A stretch of 16,972 nucleotides of DNA from Flemingiibacterium sp045634345 (GCA_045634345.1 JAZRAB010000142.1:1-16972); one strand, 5' to 3'. Counted from the first letter of the stretch, positions 1 through 7,684 are shown. Program-made: numbers and translations. The notes: a model not told the origin generated them from the sequence alone.

Positions 1-18
1 CTTCGCCGACTTGCTATA

Positions 19-39
19 AAGTTCGGCAAAGCCGAACTT
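19..39. repeat. Perfect hairpin, 9-bp stem with 3-nt loop
   Basis: The arms AAGTTCGGC and GCCGAACTT flank AAA. The next hairpin (44-64) lies 4 bases away and has the same geometry, so the two look like a paired unit. There is no T-tract, so a terminator role is unlikely. Confidence 0.6.
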
Positions 40-43
40 ATAC

Positions 44-64
44 GCAGGTCACACAGTGACCTGC
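44..64. repeat. Perfect hairpin, 9-bp stem with 3-nt loop
   Basis: The arms GCAGGTCAC and GTGACCTGC flank ACA. It has the same 9+3+9 geometry as the hairpin at 19-39 but an unrelated stem sequence, which argues that structure rather than sequence is kept. Confidence 0.6.
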
Positions 65-128
65 TGCCGATTAGCGTGCTCCCCCTCCACCTCCTCAAGC
101 CTCGGCTGAGCCGAGCCAAGGAGGGGAG

Positions 129-181
129 TGCAGAGGGGAACCTGCGGATCGGCGTTTGAGAGCAGATGGTTCCCCTCTGCA
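129..181. repeat. 14-bp inverted repeat with 25-nt spacer
   Basis: TGCAGAGGGGAACC (129-142) is the exact reverse complement of 168-181. The 25-nt spacer has no obvious stem of its own. This could be the base of a larger folded RNA or a degenerate mobile-repeat end. Confidence 0.55.
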
Positions 182-211
182 ATACCGGCAGGCGGTGCTG
201 CGCACCGCGCG

Positions 212-240
212 GGAGCACCAATGCTCGGAGTGACAAACTC
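212..240. repeat. Second copy of the dispersed motif, inverted
   Basis: The reverse complement of 212-230 reads CTCCGAGCATTGGTGCTCC and matches 11360-11378 at 17 of 19 positions. The adjoining reverse-strand GAGTTTGTCA (240-231) resembles GAGCTTGTCG at 11344-11353, so order and orientation of the two sub-motifs are kept. Confidence 0.4.
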
Positions 241-300
241 ACCGATAAACTCATTTTATCACACATATTTGTAAAATTCAAAAAAATTTCCCTAAAGGTA

Positions 301-329
301 TTGCAATTTCAGGAAAGTTGTGATATACT
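301..329 (+). promoter_or_regulatory. Sigma-A-type promoter of the rimP-nusA-infB operon
   Basis: The -35 box TTGCAA (301-306) and -10 box TATACT (324-329) are 17 bases apart. A TG dinucleotide one base before the -10 makes it an extended -10. The predicted start is near 336, about 77 bases before the rimP GTG. A 7-bp inverted repeat ATACTAT/ATAGTAT (325-331 and 341-347, 9-base spacer) straddles the -10 box and the start site and could be an operator, though it is AT-rich and may be chance. Confidence 0.7.
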
Positions 330-356
330 ATTATTGTAAGATAGTATGAATAAAGG

Positions 357-397
357 AGAGTGGGTTGACAAAGCCCACTCTTAATTTATGTTTTTGT
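357..397 (+). terminator. Terminator-like hairpin in the rimP-nusA leader
   Basis: AGAGTGGG (357-364) pairs exactly with CCCACTCT (374-381), extendable inward by a G-T and a T-A pair. It is followed by a broken T-rich run (TTAATTTATGTTTTT). It lies between the promoter and the rimP start, so it could act as an attenuator. NusA-dependent autoregulation of this operon is known in E. coli; an equivalent here is inference. The T-run is imperfect, so it could instead be a simple 5' stabilising stem. Confidence 0.4.
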
Positions 398-412
398 GAA
401 CGGAGAAGAAGC

Positions 413-895
413 GTGAAACAAAAAAAATCATCAAAAAATGTGGTCGCTGTCGTTACCGAGGCGCTGAAGCCGACTATCAATGAGCTTGGCTACGACGTTT
501 GGGACATCGAGTATGTCAAGGAGGGCGCGGATTGGTTCCTGCGTTTTACCATTGACTGCGAAAAGGGTATCGACATCAACGACTGCGAAAAGGTTCACCG
601 CACCATCGATCCGATGCTCGATGAGCTTGATCCTATTGAGGACGCCTATCATCTTGAGGTCTCATCTCCCGGGCTTGAACGCACTGTAAAGTACGATTGG
701 CACTATGCGGCGTGTATCGGCGAAAAGCTGGAGCTTCGTCTTTTTGCTCCGCTCGAAGCACGTCCCGGTACGAAGTCGCTTGTCGGTATTCTTAAAGGGT
801 ATGAGGACAAAAAAATCACCCTTGAAATTGACGGAGAAGATTTCGTTATTCCCCATGAAGCGGTCTCAAAAGCAAAGACCGTATATGATTTTTAA
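413..895 (+). CDS. rimP: Ribosome maturation factor RimP
   Basis: RimP assists late assembly of the 30S ribosomal subunit in the cytoplasm. The product is 160 residues, the usual family length. It has the N-terminal alpha/beta domain with the conserved stretches GYDVWDIEYVKEG, GIDINDCEKVHR and LEVSSPGLER, then the C-terminal SH3-like domain ending in KAKTVYDF. A longer frame is open from TTG 365, but I chose GTG 413 because GGAG at 402-405 sits 7 bases before it and because the extra N-terminus would overlap the leader hairpin and does not resemble RimP. It is the first gene of the nusA operon, with nusA starting 30 bases after its stop. Family assignment is secure. Confidence 0.95.
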   Translation: MKQKKSSKNVVAVVTEALKPTINELGYDVWDIEYVKEGADWFLRFTIDCEKGIDINDCEKVHRTIDPMLDELDPIEDAYHLEVSSPGLERTVKYDWHYAACIGEKLELRLFAPLEARPGTKSLVGILKGYEDKKITLEIDGEDFVIPHEAVSKAKTVYDF

Positions 896-925
896 CTATA
901 TTTCAGAAAGGCTTGGTTATAAAAA

Positions 926-2026
926 ATGAACTCCGAATTATTTGAAGCGCTCGAACTGCTCGAAAAGGAAAAGGGCATCGGCGTTGACTACATGCTTGAG
1001 CGCGTGGAAGCCGCTCTCATCAGTGCATATAAGCGTGACCGCAACGGTCTTGCAAATGTGCGTGTTGACATCAACAAGGAAAAGCGTTCCATCCGCATGT
1101 TTGAGCAGAAGAACATTGTAGAAGAGGTTGTTGACGAGGAGCAGGAAATCTCGCTCGAGGACGCACGCAAGGTAAACAAGAGATATTCTCTTGGCGGTGT
1201 CTGCGAGACTGAACTGAAGCCAAAGAACTTCAGAAGACTCTCCGCACAGACCGCAAAGCAGGTCATCATTCAGGGTATCCGCGAGGCGGAGCGCTCCATG
1301 ATGATTAAGGAATATGAGTCGAAGAAAGAGGAAATCATCACCGCTATCGTTGATAAGGTCGATCCCGAAAACGAGGACGTGCTCGTTGATACCGGAACAA
1401 GCAAGGTATATCTTAAGAAGCTTGATCAGATTCCCGGTGAGCATTTTAATGTCGGCGACCGTATCAAGGTATTTGTTACCGAGGTTATGAAGGAAACTCT
1501 CCGCGGACCGCTCGTTTCTCTTTCGCGTACAGCACCGGGACTCGTAAAGCGTCTTTTTGAGCTTGAGATTCCCGAAATTCAGGATGGCACCGTTGTTATT
1601 ATGTCCATCACCCGTGAGGCAGGATCGCGTACTAAGATGGCTGTCATGAGCCGTGATGAAAATGTAGATCCTATCGGTGCGTGCATCGGTAACCGCGGTA
1701 TGCGTATACAGTCGATAACTAATGAGCTTCGCGGCGAAAAGATCGATATTATCAAGTACAGCGAGGATCCCGTTGAATACATCAGCGCAGCTCTCTCGCC
1801 CGCAACCGTTAAGGAAGTCGTGCTCGACTCCGAAAAATCCTGCCGCGTAGTCGTTGATGCTGACCAGCTCTCGCTCGCTATCGGTAAGGAAGGTCAGAAC
1901 GCACGTCTTGCCGCACGTCTCACCGGCTTTAAGATCGATATAAAGACACGTGAGGTTCTTGAGATGGAAGAAGCCGCAAAGCAGGCGTGTATTGATTCGG
2001 CAGACGAAGAATCAGTCGAAATCTGA
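926..2026 (+). CDS. nusA: Transcription termination/antitermination factor NusA
   Basis: NusA binds RNA polymerase and nascent RNA and modulates pausing, termination and antitermination. The 366-residue protein shows the Firmicutes layout without the C-terminal acidic repeats of E. coli NusA. The polymerase-binding N-terminal domain covers about 1-130, the S1 RNA-binding domain about 133-200, KH1 about 225-285 with GACIGNRGMRIQ (251-262), and KH2 about 295-345 with LAIGKEGQNARLAARL (317-332). A short acidic tail follows. The only plausible start is ATG 926, since TAA at 920 blocks an extension. The nearest Shine-Dalgarno-like GAAAGG (906-911) is about 14 bases away, longer than normal, so translation may lean on coupling with rimP. 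Confidence 0.97.
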   Translation: MNSELFEALELLEKEKGIGVDYMLERVEAALISAYKRDRNGLANVRVDINKEKRSIRMFEQKNIVEEVVDEEQEISLEDARKVNKRYSLGGVCETELKPKNFRRLSAQTAKQVIIQGIREAERSMMIKEYESKKEEIITAIVDKVDPENEDVLVDTGTSKVYLKKLDQIPGEHFNVGDRIKVFVTEVMKETLRGPLVSLSRTAPGLVKRLFELEIPEIQDGTVVIMSITREAGSRTKMAVMSRDENVDPIGACIGNRGMRIQSITNELRGEKIDIIKYSEDPVEYISAALSPATVKEVVLDSEKSCRVVVDADQLSLAIGKEGQNARLAARLTGFKIDIKTREVLEMEEAAKQACIDSADEESVEI

Positions 2027-2119
2027 CCGTGATAATCAAAATGAAAAACAACTAACGGTATTCGGTGACTATATATTAATGTGAGCACCGAATATGATAC
2101 AAATACGGGAGGACGTATT

Positions 2120-2410
2120 TTGCAGGAAAATATTCAGGCAAGACCCAAGAAAAAAATCCCGGAGCGTAAATGCCTCGGATGCAATACCTCAAAGCCCAAG
2201 ACAGAGCTTGCGCGTGTGGTACGCGCCCCCGACGGTACGGTATCACTTGATCTGACCGGTAAGAAATCGGGACGCGGCGCATATGTGTGCAAGAGCGTTG
2301 AGTGCCTTAAAAAATGCAGAAAACGCAGATGCATTGAACGTGCGCTTGAGGTGGAGATTCCCGATGAGGTTTATACCGCGATAGAGGGGGAGCTTGCTGA
2401 AAATGAGTGA
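2120..2410 (+). CDS. ylxR: YlxR/RnpM family RNA-binding protein (TTG start)
   Basis: This is a small basic YlxR-fold protein (DUF448), a family found in nusA-infB operons. In B. subtilis the family member was recently linked to RNase P regulation (RnpM). The protein has the signature RKCLGCNTSKPKTELARVVR near the start, then GRGAYVCKSVECLKKC, giving four Cys in the usual places. A frame is open from GTG 2081, but I chose TTG 2120 because GGGAGG (2107-2112) lies 7 bases upstream. That gives 96 residues, the normal size, and removes an unrelated N-terminus. The 3' end overlaps ylxQ by 8 bases, which implies translational coupling. Confidence 0.92.
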   Translation: MQENIQARPKKKIPERKCLGCNTSKPKTELARVVRAPDGTVSLDLTGKKSGRGAYVCKSVECLKKCRKRRCIERALEVEIPDEVYTAIEGELAENE

Positions 2411-2768
2411 TTTTAACGATAATGGCTGTGTATATACTCTGCGCGAGGGTGCCGAGCAAAAGCTGCTCGGACTGCTTGGGTTTGCTGCAAGAGCACGCAA
2501 GCTCGTATGCGGAACAGACCTTTGCAGGGACGAAGTGCGGCGTGGGAAATTACCGCTCGTGCTTGTGGCAAGCGATGCATCAGCCAACACAAAAAAGAGA
2601 ATAGCGGATGCCTGTAAATACTACGGTGCAGATATGTGTACCATCCCAACAACCGCCGCCGAGCTTTCACAGAGGATCGGCAAGGTCGGGAGTATCGCAG
2701 TTATCGGAGTTACCGATATGAATTTTGTAAACGGTATTGCGGCTTATTTTGAGCCGACATCACATTGA
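2403..2768 (+). CDS. ylxQ: L7Ae-family ribosomal-like protein YlxQ
   Basis: The gene encodes a 121-residue member of the L7Ae/L30e/S12e/Gadd45 family, small RNA-binding proteins that recognise kink-turns. The core KLLGLLGFAARARKLVCGTD, then LVLVASDASANTKKRI and the end region SIAVIGVTDMNFVNGI follow the YlxQ pattern. ATG 2403 is chosen over TTG 2394, with the purine-rich GAGGGGGAG (2384-2392) 10 bases upstream as ribosome-binding site. It overlaps the end of ylxR by 8 bases and precedes infB by 32 bases. The cellular role of YlxQ is not firmly known, but its position is diagnostic. Confidence 0.92.
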   Translation: MSDFNDNGCVYTLREGAEQKLLGLLGFAARARKLVCGTDLCRDEVRRGKLPLVLVASDASANTKKRIADACKYYGADMCTIPTTAAELSQRIGKVGSIAVIGVTDMNFVNGIAAYFEPTSH

Positions 2769-2800
2769 TATTACCGCATCGAAAGGATGATTGATAGAAT

Positions 2801-5659
2801 ATGGCAGCAACCCAGAAGAATCAAACAAAAATAAGCAGTCTTGCCAAGGATCTCGGAATCAAAAATAAGGAGATTCTTGACGTGCTTGCCGAAAACGGTC
2901 TTGACGGCAAATCTCATTCGGCGGCTCTTGATCCCGAAGAATGGGGTTTGGTAATGGATGCGCTTACACAGCGTACACAGGTGGAGAGCATAGGCGATTA
3001 TCTCGACAAGAAGGTTATTATCCCCTATGAGGCTCCCAAGAAGGAGACTCCTAAAACCGCTTCAAAAACGGAGGAGGTAAAACCGGAAGAACCGAAAGCC
3101 GAGCCGAAGGCAGAGCAGGCGAAGCCTGCAGCTAAAAAGGCAGCCGCAAAACCCGAAAAATCTGCAGACACGAAGGCAGAGGCACCCAAGGTAGAGAGCG
3201 CAAAGGCAGAATCGTCTAAGGCGGAAAGTCAGAAAGCTGACACTATAAAAGCCGAAGCGCCAAAAGCCGATGCTCCAAAGACGGAAGCACCCAAGCCGCG
3301 TGAAGACAATCGCGCACCTCAGGGCGCACCTATGAACCGCGATGGCGCACGTCCTCAGAATGGTGAGCGCCGTGACTTCCAGAACCGCGATTTCCAGCGA
3401 AACGACAATCGCGGAGACCGTCCTATGCAGGGCGGACGTCCTCAGGGCGCACCTATGAACCGCGACGGTGCACGCCCACAGAGTGGTGAGCGCCGTGACT
3501 TCCAGAACCGCGATTTCCAGAGAAACGACAATCGCGGAGGGCAGGGTGGATTCCAGAGAAACGATAACCGCTCGCAGGGGTTCGGCGGAGGATTCAAGGA
3601 TAAGGATTCCGGAAACGAGCGCCGTCAGCCTGCATCCAAGCGCGAACCGGTTCATACCTATACACGCGGTCAGAATGCCGCGAAGAATACGGGCGAGAGC
3701 CGTATCGTCGATATGCGTACTACCACTGTCGATCTCGATAAATACGATGAGCGTCTTGAAAACCTCGCCGCTGACACCGGCATGGACGGACGCGCACAAA
3801 AGCAGAAATTAAAGAAGCAGAACACTCGTGATTTCCACTCCCAGCGTGAAAAAGAGCGCATGGCAATGGAGAAGATGCGCAAGCAGGGAATCGAGCGCGC
3901 GAAGAAGCAGCCGCTTCAGATCACCGTTCCTGATGAGATAAGTGTCGGCGAGCTTGCTTCCCGCCTTAAGATTACCGCAGGCGAGGTTATCAAGAAGCTG
4001 ATGATGCTCGGCGTAATGGCTTCCGTAAACGAGGTTATCGACTACGATACAGCATATCTCGTTGCAGATGAGCTTGGCGCAAAGGTTACAAAGGAAGTCG
4101 TTATTACAATAGAAGAAAAGCTGTTCGATGAAGCAGAGGACAGCGCGGATAATCTTGAGCCTCGCAGTCCCGTTGTCTGCGTAATGGGTCACGTTGACCA
4201 CGGTAAGACGTCGCTTCTCGATGCTATCCGCCACACTAACGTAACATCCGGCGAGGCGGGCGGTATTACGCAGGCGATCGGTGCGTACCGCGTGAACATC
4301 AACGGACGCGATATCACATTCCTTGATACCCCCGGTCACGAGGCGTTCACCGCAATGCGTGCGCGCGGAGCAAAATCTACAGATATAGCGATACTCGTTG
4401 TTGCAGCGGATGACGGTATCATGCCGCAGACGGTTGAGGCTATCAACCATGCAAAGGCTGCAGGCATTGACAGCATTGTTGCGATAAATAAGATGGATAA
4501 GCCCACCGCAAATCCTGACAACGTCAAGCAGGAGCTTACACAGTACGAGCTTGTTCCCGAGGAATGGGGCGGAGACGTTATCTGCGTACCCGTTTCGGCA
4601 CTCACCAAGATGGGCATCGACGATCTGCTTGAAAATGTACTTCTCGTTGCCGATATGAAGGAGCTTAAGGCTAATCCCAACCGCCGTGCAAAGGGTCTCA
4701 TTATCGAAGCAAAGCTCGATAAGGGACGCGGACCGGTTGCTACGGTTCTCGTACAGAACGGTACGCTCAATGCAGGCGATATCGTCATCGCGGGCACGTC
4801 GGTAGGACGTGTACGTGCGATGACCGACGATAAGGGCAGAACGGTTAAGACCGCAGGCCCGTCCGTGCCGGTTGAGATTATCGGTCTTGCCGAGGTTCCC
4901 GAGGCAGGCGATGAATTTGCCGCAGTTGAAGACGAGCGCATGGCACGCGAGCTTGCCGAACAGCGTCGTGCAAAGGCAAAGGATGAGCAATTCAAGGCTA
5001 ATGCCAAGGTCAACCTCAACGACCTCTTTGCACAGATCAGCGAGGGCGTTAAGGATCTTAATATCATCGTCAAAGCGGATGTCGGCGGCTCTGCCGAGGC
5101 TGTCAAGCAGTCTCTGCAGAAGCTTACAAACGAGGAAGTTCGCGTAAACATCATTCACACCGCAGTCGGAGGTATCACAGAGGGCGATGTAATGCTCGCG
5201 GCGGCATCCAATGCGCTGATTGTCGGCTTCAATGTACGTCCTGACAAGACTGCAATCGATAAGGCAGAGAGGGAATCGGTCGAAATACGTACCTACCGTA
5301 TCATCTATGAGTGCATCGAGGAAGTCGAAGCGGCTATGAAGGGTATGCTCGCTCCCAAGTTCAAGGAGGTCGTGCTCGGTCACGCCGAGGTGCGCCAGAC
5401 CATCCATGTACCGAACGTCGGCACTATTGCAGGCTCGTATGTTCAGGACGGTAAGGTATCGCGTAACGCACAGATCCGCGTAGTCCGCGACGGCGTTGTG
5501 ATATTCGAGGATAAGATCTCCTCGCTCAAGCGTGTCAAGGATGTTGCGAAGGAAGTCGCACAGGGCTTTGAGTGCGGTATCGGTCTCGAACGCTTCAACG
5601 ATATCAAGGAAGGCGACGTTCTCGAAGCCTTCATCATGGAAGAAGTTAAACCGCAGTAA
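2801..5659 (+). CDS. infB: Translation initiation factor IF-2
   Basis: IF-2 is the GTPase that brings fMet-tRNA to the 30S subunit and promotes subunit joining. The 952-residue protein has a first IF2_N module (about 10-65), a disordered Lys/Ala/Glu-rich stretch (about 80-167), an Asn/Arg/Gly/Gln-rich stretch with a 41-residue tandem duplication (about 171-270), a charged helix (about 330-370), a second IF2_N module (about 370-430), and the G domain with GHVDHGKT (463-470), DTPGH (509-513) and NKMD (563-566). Domains II, III and IV follow to the C-terminus. ATG 2801 starts the clear IF2_N domain. The best Shine-Dalgarno AAAGGA lies about 13 bases upstream, again long. It is the last gene of the operon, and its stop codon lies inside the hairpin at 5658-5702. 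Confidence 0.97.
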   Translation: MAATQKNQTKISSLAKDLGIKNKEILDVLAENGLDGKSHSAALDPEEWGLVMDALTQRTQVESIGDYLDKKVIIPYEAPKKETPKTASKTEEVKPEEPKAEPKAEQAKPAAKKAAAKPEKSADTKAEAPKVESAKAESSKAESQKADTIKAEAPKADAPKTEAPKPREDNRAPQGAPMNRDGARPQNGERRDFQNRDFQRNDNRGDRPMQGGRPQGAPMNRDGARPQSGERRDFQNRDFQRNDNRGGQGGFQRNDNRSQGFGGGFKDKDSGNERRQPASKREPVHTYTRGQNAAKNTGESRIVDMRTTTVDLDKYDERLENLAADTGMDGRAQKQKLKKQNTRDFHSQREKERMAMEKMRKQGIERAKKQPLQITVPDEISVGELASRLKITAGEVIKKLMMLGVMASVNEVIDYDTAYLVADELGAKVTKEVVITIEEKLFDEAEDSADNLEPRSPVVCVMGHVDHGKTSLLDAIRHTNVTSGEAGGITQAIGAYRVNINGRDITFLDTPGHEAFTAMRARGAKSTDIAILVVAADDGIMPQTVEAINHAKAAGIDSIVAINKMDKPTANPDNVKQELTQYELVPEEWGGDVICVPVSALTKMGIDDLLENVLLVADMKELKANPNRRAKGLIIEAKLDKGRGPVATVLVQNGTLNAGDIVIAGTSVGRVRAMTDDKGRTVKTAGPSVPVEIIGLAEVPEAGDEFAAVEDERMARELAEQRRAKAKDEQFKANAKVNLNDLFAQISEGVKDLNIIVKADVGGSAEAVKQSLQKLTNEEVRVNIIHTAVGGITEGDVMLAAASNALIVGFNVRPDKTAIDKAERESVEIRTYRIIYECIEEVEAAMKGMLAPKFKEVVLGHAEVRQTIHVPNVGTIAGSYVQDGKVSRNAQIRVVRDGVVIFEDKISSLKRVKDVAKEVAQGFECGIGLERFNDIKEGDVLEAFIMEEVKPQ
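3317..3562 (+). repeat. 123-bp tandem repeat inside infB
   Basis: A segment beginning CCTCAGGGCGCACC at 3317 recurs at 3440, exactly 123 bases (41 codons) later. The copies share most of their sequence through the FQNRDFQRNDNRG coding part, and a third partial FQRNDNRS unit follows. The repeat keeps the reading frame, so it changes the length of the disordered linker without breaking IF-2. It probably arose by slippage or unequal recombination. Confidence 0.8.
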
Positions 5660-5703
5660 TATGAACGAGTGCTGTCCCTGTGGGACAGCACTCGTTCATA
5701 TTT
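5658..5703 (+). terminator. 21-bp perfect hairpin ending the infB operon
   Basis: The arms 5658-5678 and 5682-5702 are perfectly complementary with a 3-base loop TGT. The left arm begins inside the infB TAA stop codon. The stem is very strong, but only TTTATAT follows, a weak T-tract. It most likely terminates or stabilises the 3' end of the operon transcript. The flanking A/T pairs could also let it work on the opposite strand. Confidence 0.7.
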
Positions 5704-5764
5704 ATATGTTCCTATGTAAATTATTTATTCCGGCAAATATGTTTACTCTAAATTGTAAACGCTA

Positions 5765-5793
5765 ACAGTTTATTCATATATATGTGGTATACT
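5765..5793 (+). promoter_or_regulatory. Probable promoter of the DUF2079 gene
   Basis: An extended -10 element, TG at 5785-5786 then TATACT at 5788-5793, sits 17 bases after a poor -35 (ACAGTT, 5765-5770). A small inverted repeat GTTTAC/GTAAAC (5741-5746, 5755-5760) lies just upstream. The predicted start near 5800 would place the most upstream possible GTG codon (5784) outside the transcript. The weak -35 keeps confidence moderate. Confidence 0.4.
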
Positions 5794-5822
5794 TATTCTA
5801 TCTATTTATGGGGGTGGGGGTT

Positions 5823-7646
5823 GTGAGAGAATTTATGCGCCGTATCGTGTTGTCATGGCTCTTTGCGGTGCTTGTTGAATATATCATTCTTCCAGCAGGT
5901 CTACGTGATCTGTCGGGACTTGACGGTCTTGCCGAAATGTCCCTTTTGCGCGTTGTTAGCATTACCGCCATTTGTATCGGTTTGCTTTTTTGCTTGGCGC
6001 GTTTTAAGGATACAGCCGTAGTCGAGAGGTGCGGCATAGCCGTAATTTTTGCGGTGCTTGCTACGGTTTCTTTGCATGCGTCGTTTTCATGGGCGTTTTT
6101 GGCTGTATGCATTGTAGTCGAGGCGGCTCTTGTTACATATTCTGTTTTAGGCTGGAACCATTCGCAGACAGCTGCGGCAGAGCAGAGTAAGGCGCATAAG
6201 ATTTTCGCATGGATAACTGCCGGACTTGCAGTCTGCTTTTTCCTGTTTCTCGGAATTTGCACAGCGGCGAGAATATACAGCTTCAGCACGCCGACCTACG
6301 ATTTCGGCATCTTCGCGCAGATGTTCCATCATATGAAAGAATCGGGGCTGCCTCTGACAACGGTGGAACGTGACGGACTTCTCTCACATCTTCATGTTCA
6401 CATGTCCCCGATATGGTACCTTCTTCTGCCGTTTTACATGCTTGTACCTCTGCCGGCAACTTTGAATGTGATGCAGGCGGCGGTCATGGCATCTGCGGTC
6501 ATTCCGCTTTGGAAGCTCGGAAAACGGCACGGGTTGTCGGACGTCCAGCGAATGCTTGTGTGTACGGTGCTGTTACTGTACCCCGCATTTTCGGGTGCCG
6601 CGATTCATGACATACACGAAAACTGTTTTCTCACACCTTTAATACTGTGGCTGTTTTACGGCGTCGATAAAAAAAGCATACCGATAATAGCGGTATCGGC
6701 GCTTCTTACGTTGACGGTAAAAGAGGATGCAGCTGTATATGTTGCGTTGATTGCTATTTGGCTGATAGTCAAAACGCTGCTGCGCTTTGATAAATCGAAG
6801 CTCCGTGAGCTGTTTGTCGGTGTTATACTGCTTGCGGCATCTGTGGGGTATTTCTTCATTGTCACAGGCTTCCTTGCTAATATAGGCGATGGAGTTATGA
6901 CCTACCGCTATAAAAATTTCATGTACGACGGCTCATCCTCACTCATTACTGTTATCAAATCTGTACTGCTGAATCCGATGAAAGCGATATTTGAGTGTGT
7001 GGATGCAGAGAAACTGTATTTTATTATGATGACACTGCTCCCACTTCTCGGTCTGCCGCTTCTGACGCGCAGATATGAGCGTTATATATTGCTGATACCG
7101 TACATTTTGGTGAATCTGATGTCCGATTATGTATATCAGCACGATATTTTCTATCAGTACACCTTCGGTTCGACTGCATTTCTTATATATTTGACAATGG
7201 TGAATGCTGCGGATATTAGAATCGACAAAAAGCGAGTCGTATGCCTTATTACAGCGCTTGCAGTAAGTGTCGGATGCTTTGGTGCGGTAATAGTGCCAAA
7301 GGCAATAAGATATCCCACATACTGCAGTAGATATTCCGACTTTTATCAAAGTTTAAGAGACACACTCTCGCTTATTCCCGAGGATGCCTCAGTTACTTCA
7401 ACCACATTCTACACCACGTTTTTGTCACAGAGAGATGTGCTTTATGATATCGGGTATGTTTCAAATGAGCACCTGCTTGAAACTGAGTATGTAGTACTCA
7501 ATGTCACAGCGCACAGTGAATACAGAAAATATGCCGATCCGGGAATGCAGAACGGATTTGACAAGGTCGTGGAGATTCTTGAGTCAAACGGATACCAGCC
7601 CTATGCAGAGCTTGACGCTGTGCTTATCATATATAAGAAGCAATAA
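5823..7646 (+). CDS. DUF2079 polytopic membrane protein, GT-C-like
   Basis: This is a large hydrophobic protein of about 607 residues with many predicted membrane spans and a soluble C-terminal domain. It carries the DUF2079 core: TYDFGIFAQMFHHM (about 158-171), ERDGLLSHLHVHMSPIWYLLLPFYM (about 183-207) and LLLYPAFSGAAIHDIHENCFLTPL (about 250-273). The Asp and His residues after the first spans recall GT-C glycosyltransferases that use lipid-linked sugars, so a cell-envelope sugar-transfer role is possible but unproven. In-frame starts are GTG 5784, ATG 5808, GTG 5823 and ATG 5835. I favour 5823 (or 5835) because a G-rich stretch (5810-5820) precedes it, the putative promoter lies over 5784, and the protein then begins with Arg residues before the first span. 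It stands alone between two terminators. Confidence 0.85.
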   Translation: MREFMRRIVLSWLFAVLVEYIILPAGLRDLSGLDGLAEMSLLRVVSITAICIGLLFCLARFKDTAVVERCGIAVIFAVLATVSLHASFSWAFLAVCIVVEAALVTYSVLGWNHSQTAAAEQSKAHKIFAWITAGLAVCFFLFLGICTAARIYSFSTPTYDFGIFAQMFHHMKESGLPLTTVERDGLLSHLHVHMSPIWYLLLPFYMLVPLPATLNVMQAAVMASAVIPLWKLGKRHGLSDVQRMLVCTVLLLYPAFSGAAIHDIHENCFLTPLILWLFYGVDKKSIPIIAVSALLTLTVKEDAAVYVALIAIWLIVKTLLRFDKSKLRELFVGVILLAASVGYFFIVTGFLANIGDGVMTYRYKNFMYDGSSSLITVIKSVLLNPMKAIFECVDAEKLYFIMMTLLPLLGLPLLTRRYERYILLIPYILVNLMSDYVYQHDIFYQYTFGSTAFLIYLTMVNAADIRIDKKRVVCLITALAVSVGCFGAVIVPKAIRYPTYCSRYSDFYQSLRDTLSLIPEDASVTSTTFYTTFLSQRDVLYDIGYVSNEHLLETEYVVLNVTAHSEYRKYADPGMQNGFDKVVEILESNGYQPYAELDAVLIIYKKQ

Positions 7647-7648
7647 AC

Positions 7649-7684
7649 AAAACAGAGAGATGTATTTTAACATCTCTCTGTTTT
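7649..7684. terminator. Bidirectional intrinsic terminator
   Basis: A 15-bp stem (7649-7663 with 7670-7684) and a 6-base loop lie between the convergent DUF2079 and GTPase-NYN genes. The outer pairs are AAAA/TTTT, so a T-run forms at the 3' side on either strand. The stop codons are only a few bases from each arm. This is a clear shared terminator. Confidence 0.85.

Larger units (their letters stand above)
1..300. other. Non-coding flank packed with short inverted repeats
   Basis: I see no credible coding frame here. The stretch holds several perfect stems: 19-27/31-39 (9 bp, loop AAA), 44-52/56-64 (9 bp, loop ACA), 101-106/110-115 (6 bp, loop TGA, one extra outer pair) and a long-range 14-bp pair 129-142/168-181. 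Another pairing is possible between 66-71 and 148-153. None is followed by a T-run, so they are not ordinary intrinsic terminators. After about 240 the sequence becomes AT-rich and leads into the rimP promoter. It may be a degenerate interspersed repeat or the flank of an element that continues to the left. The structure is plain; its function is unknown. Confidence 0.6.

Noticed and set aside
2787..2834. Tiny frame (ATG ATT GAT...) overlapping the infB start
   Set aside because: It has no ribosome-binding site of its own; the AAAGGA that overlaps it serves infB.
3809..5407. Long open frame on the minus strand opposite infB
   Set aside because: It is a shadow of infB caused by codon bias; the sense strand encodes a complete, conserved IF-2.
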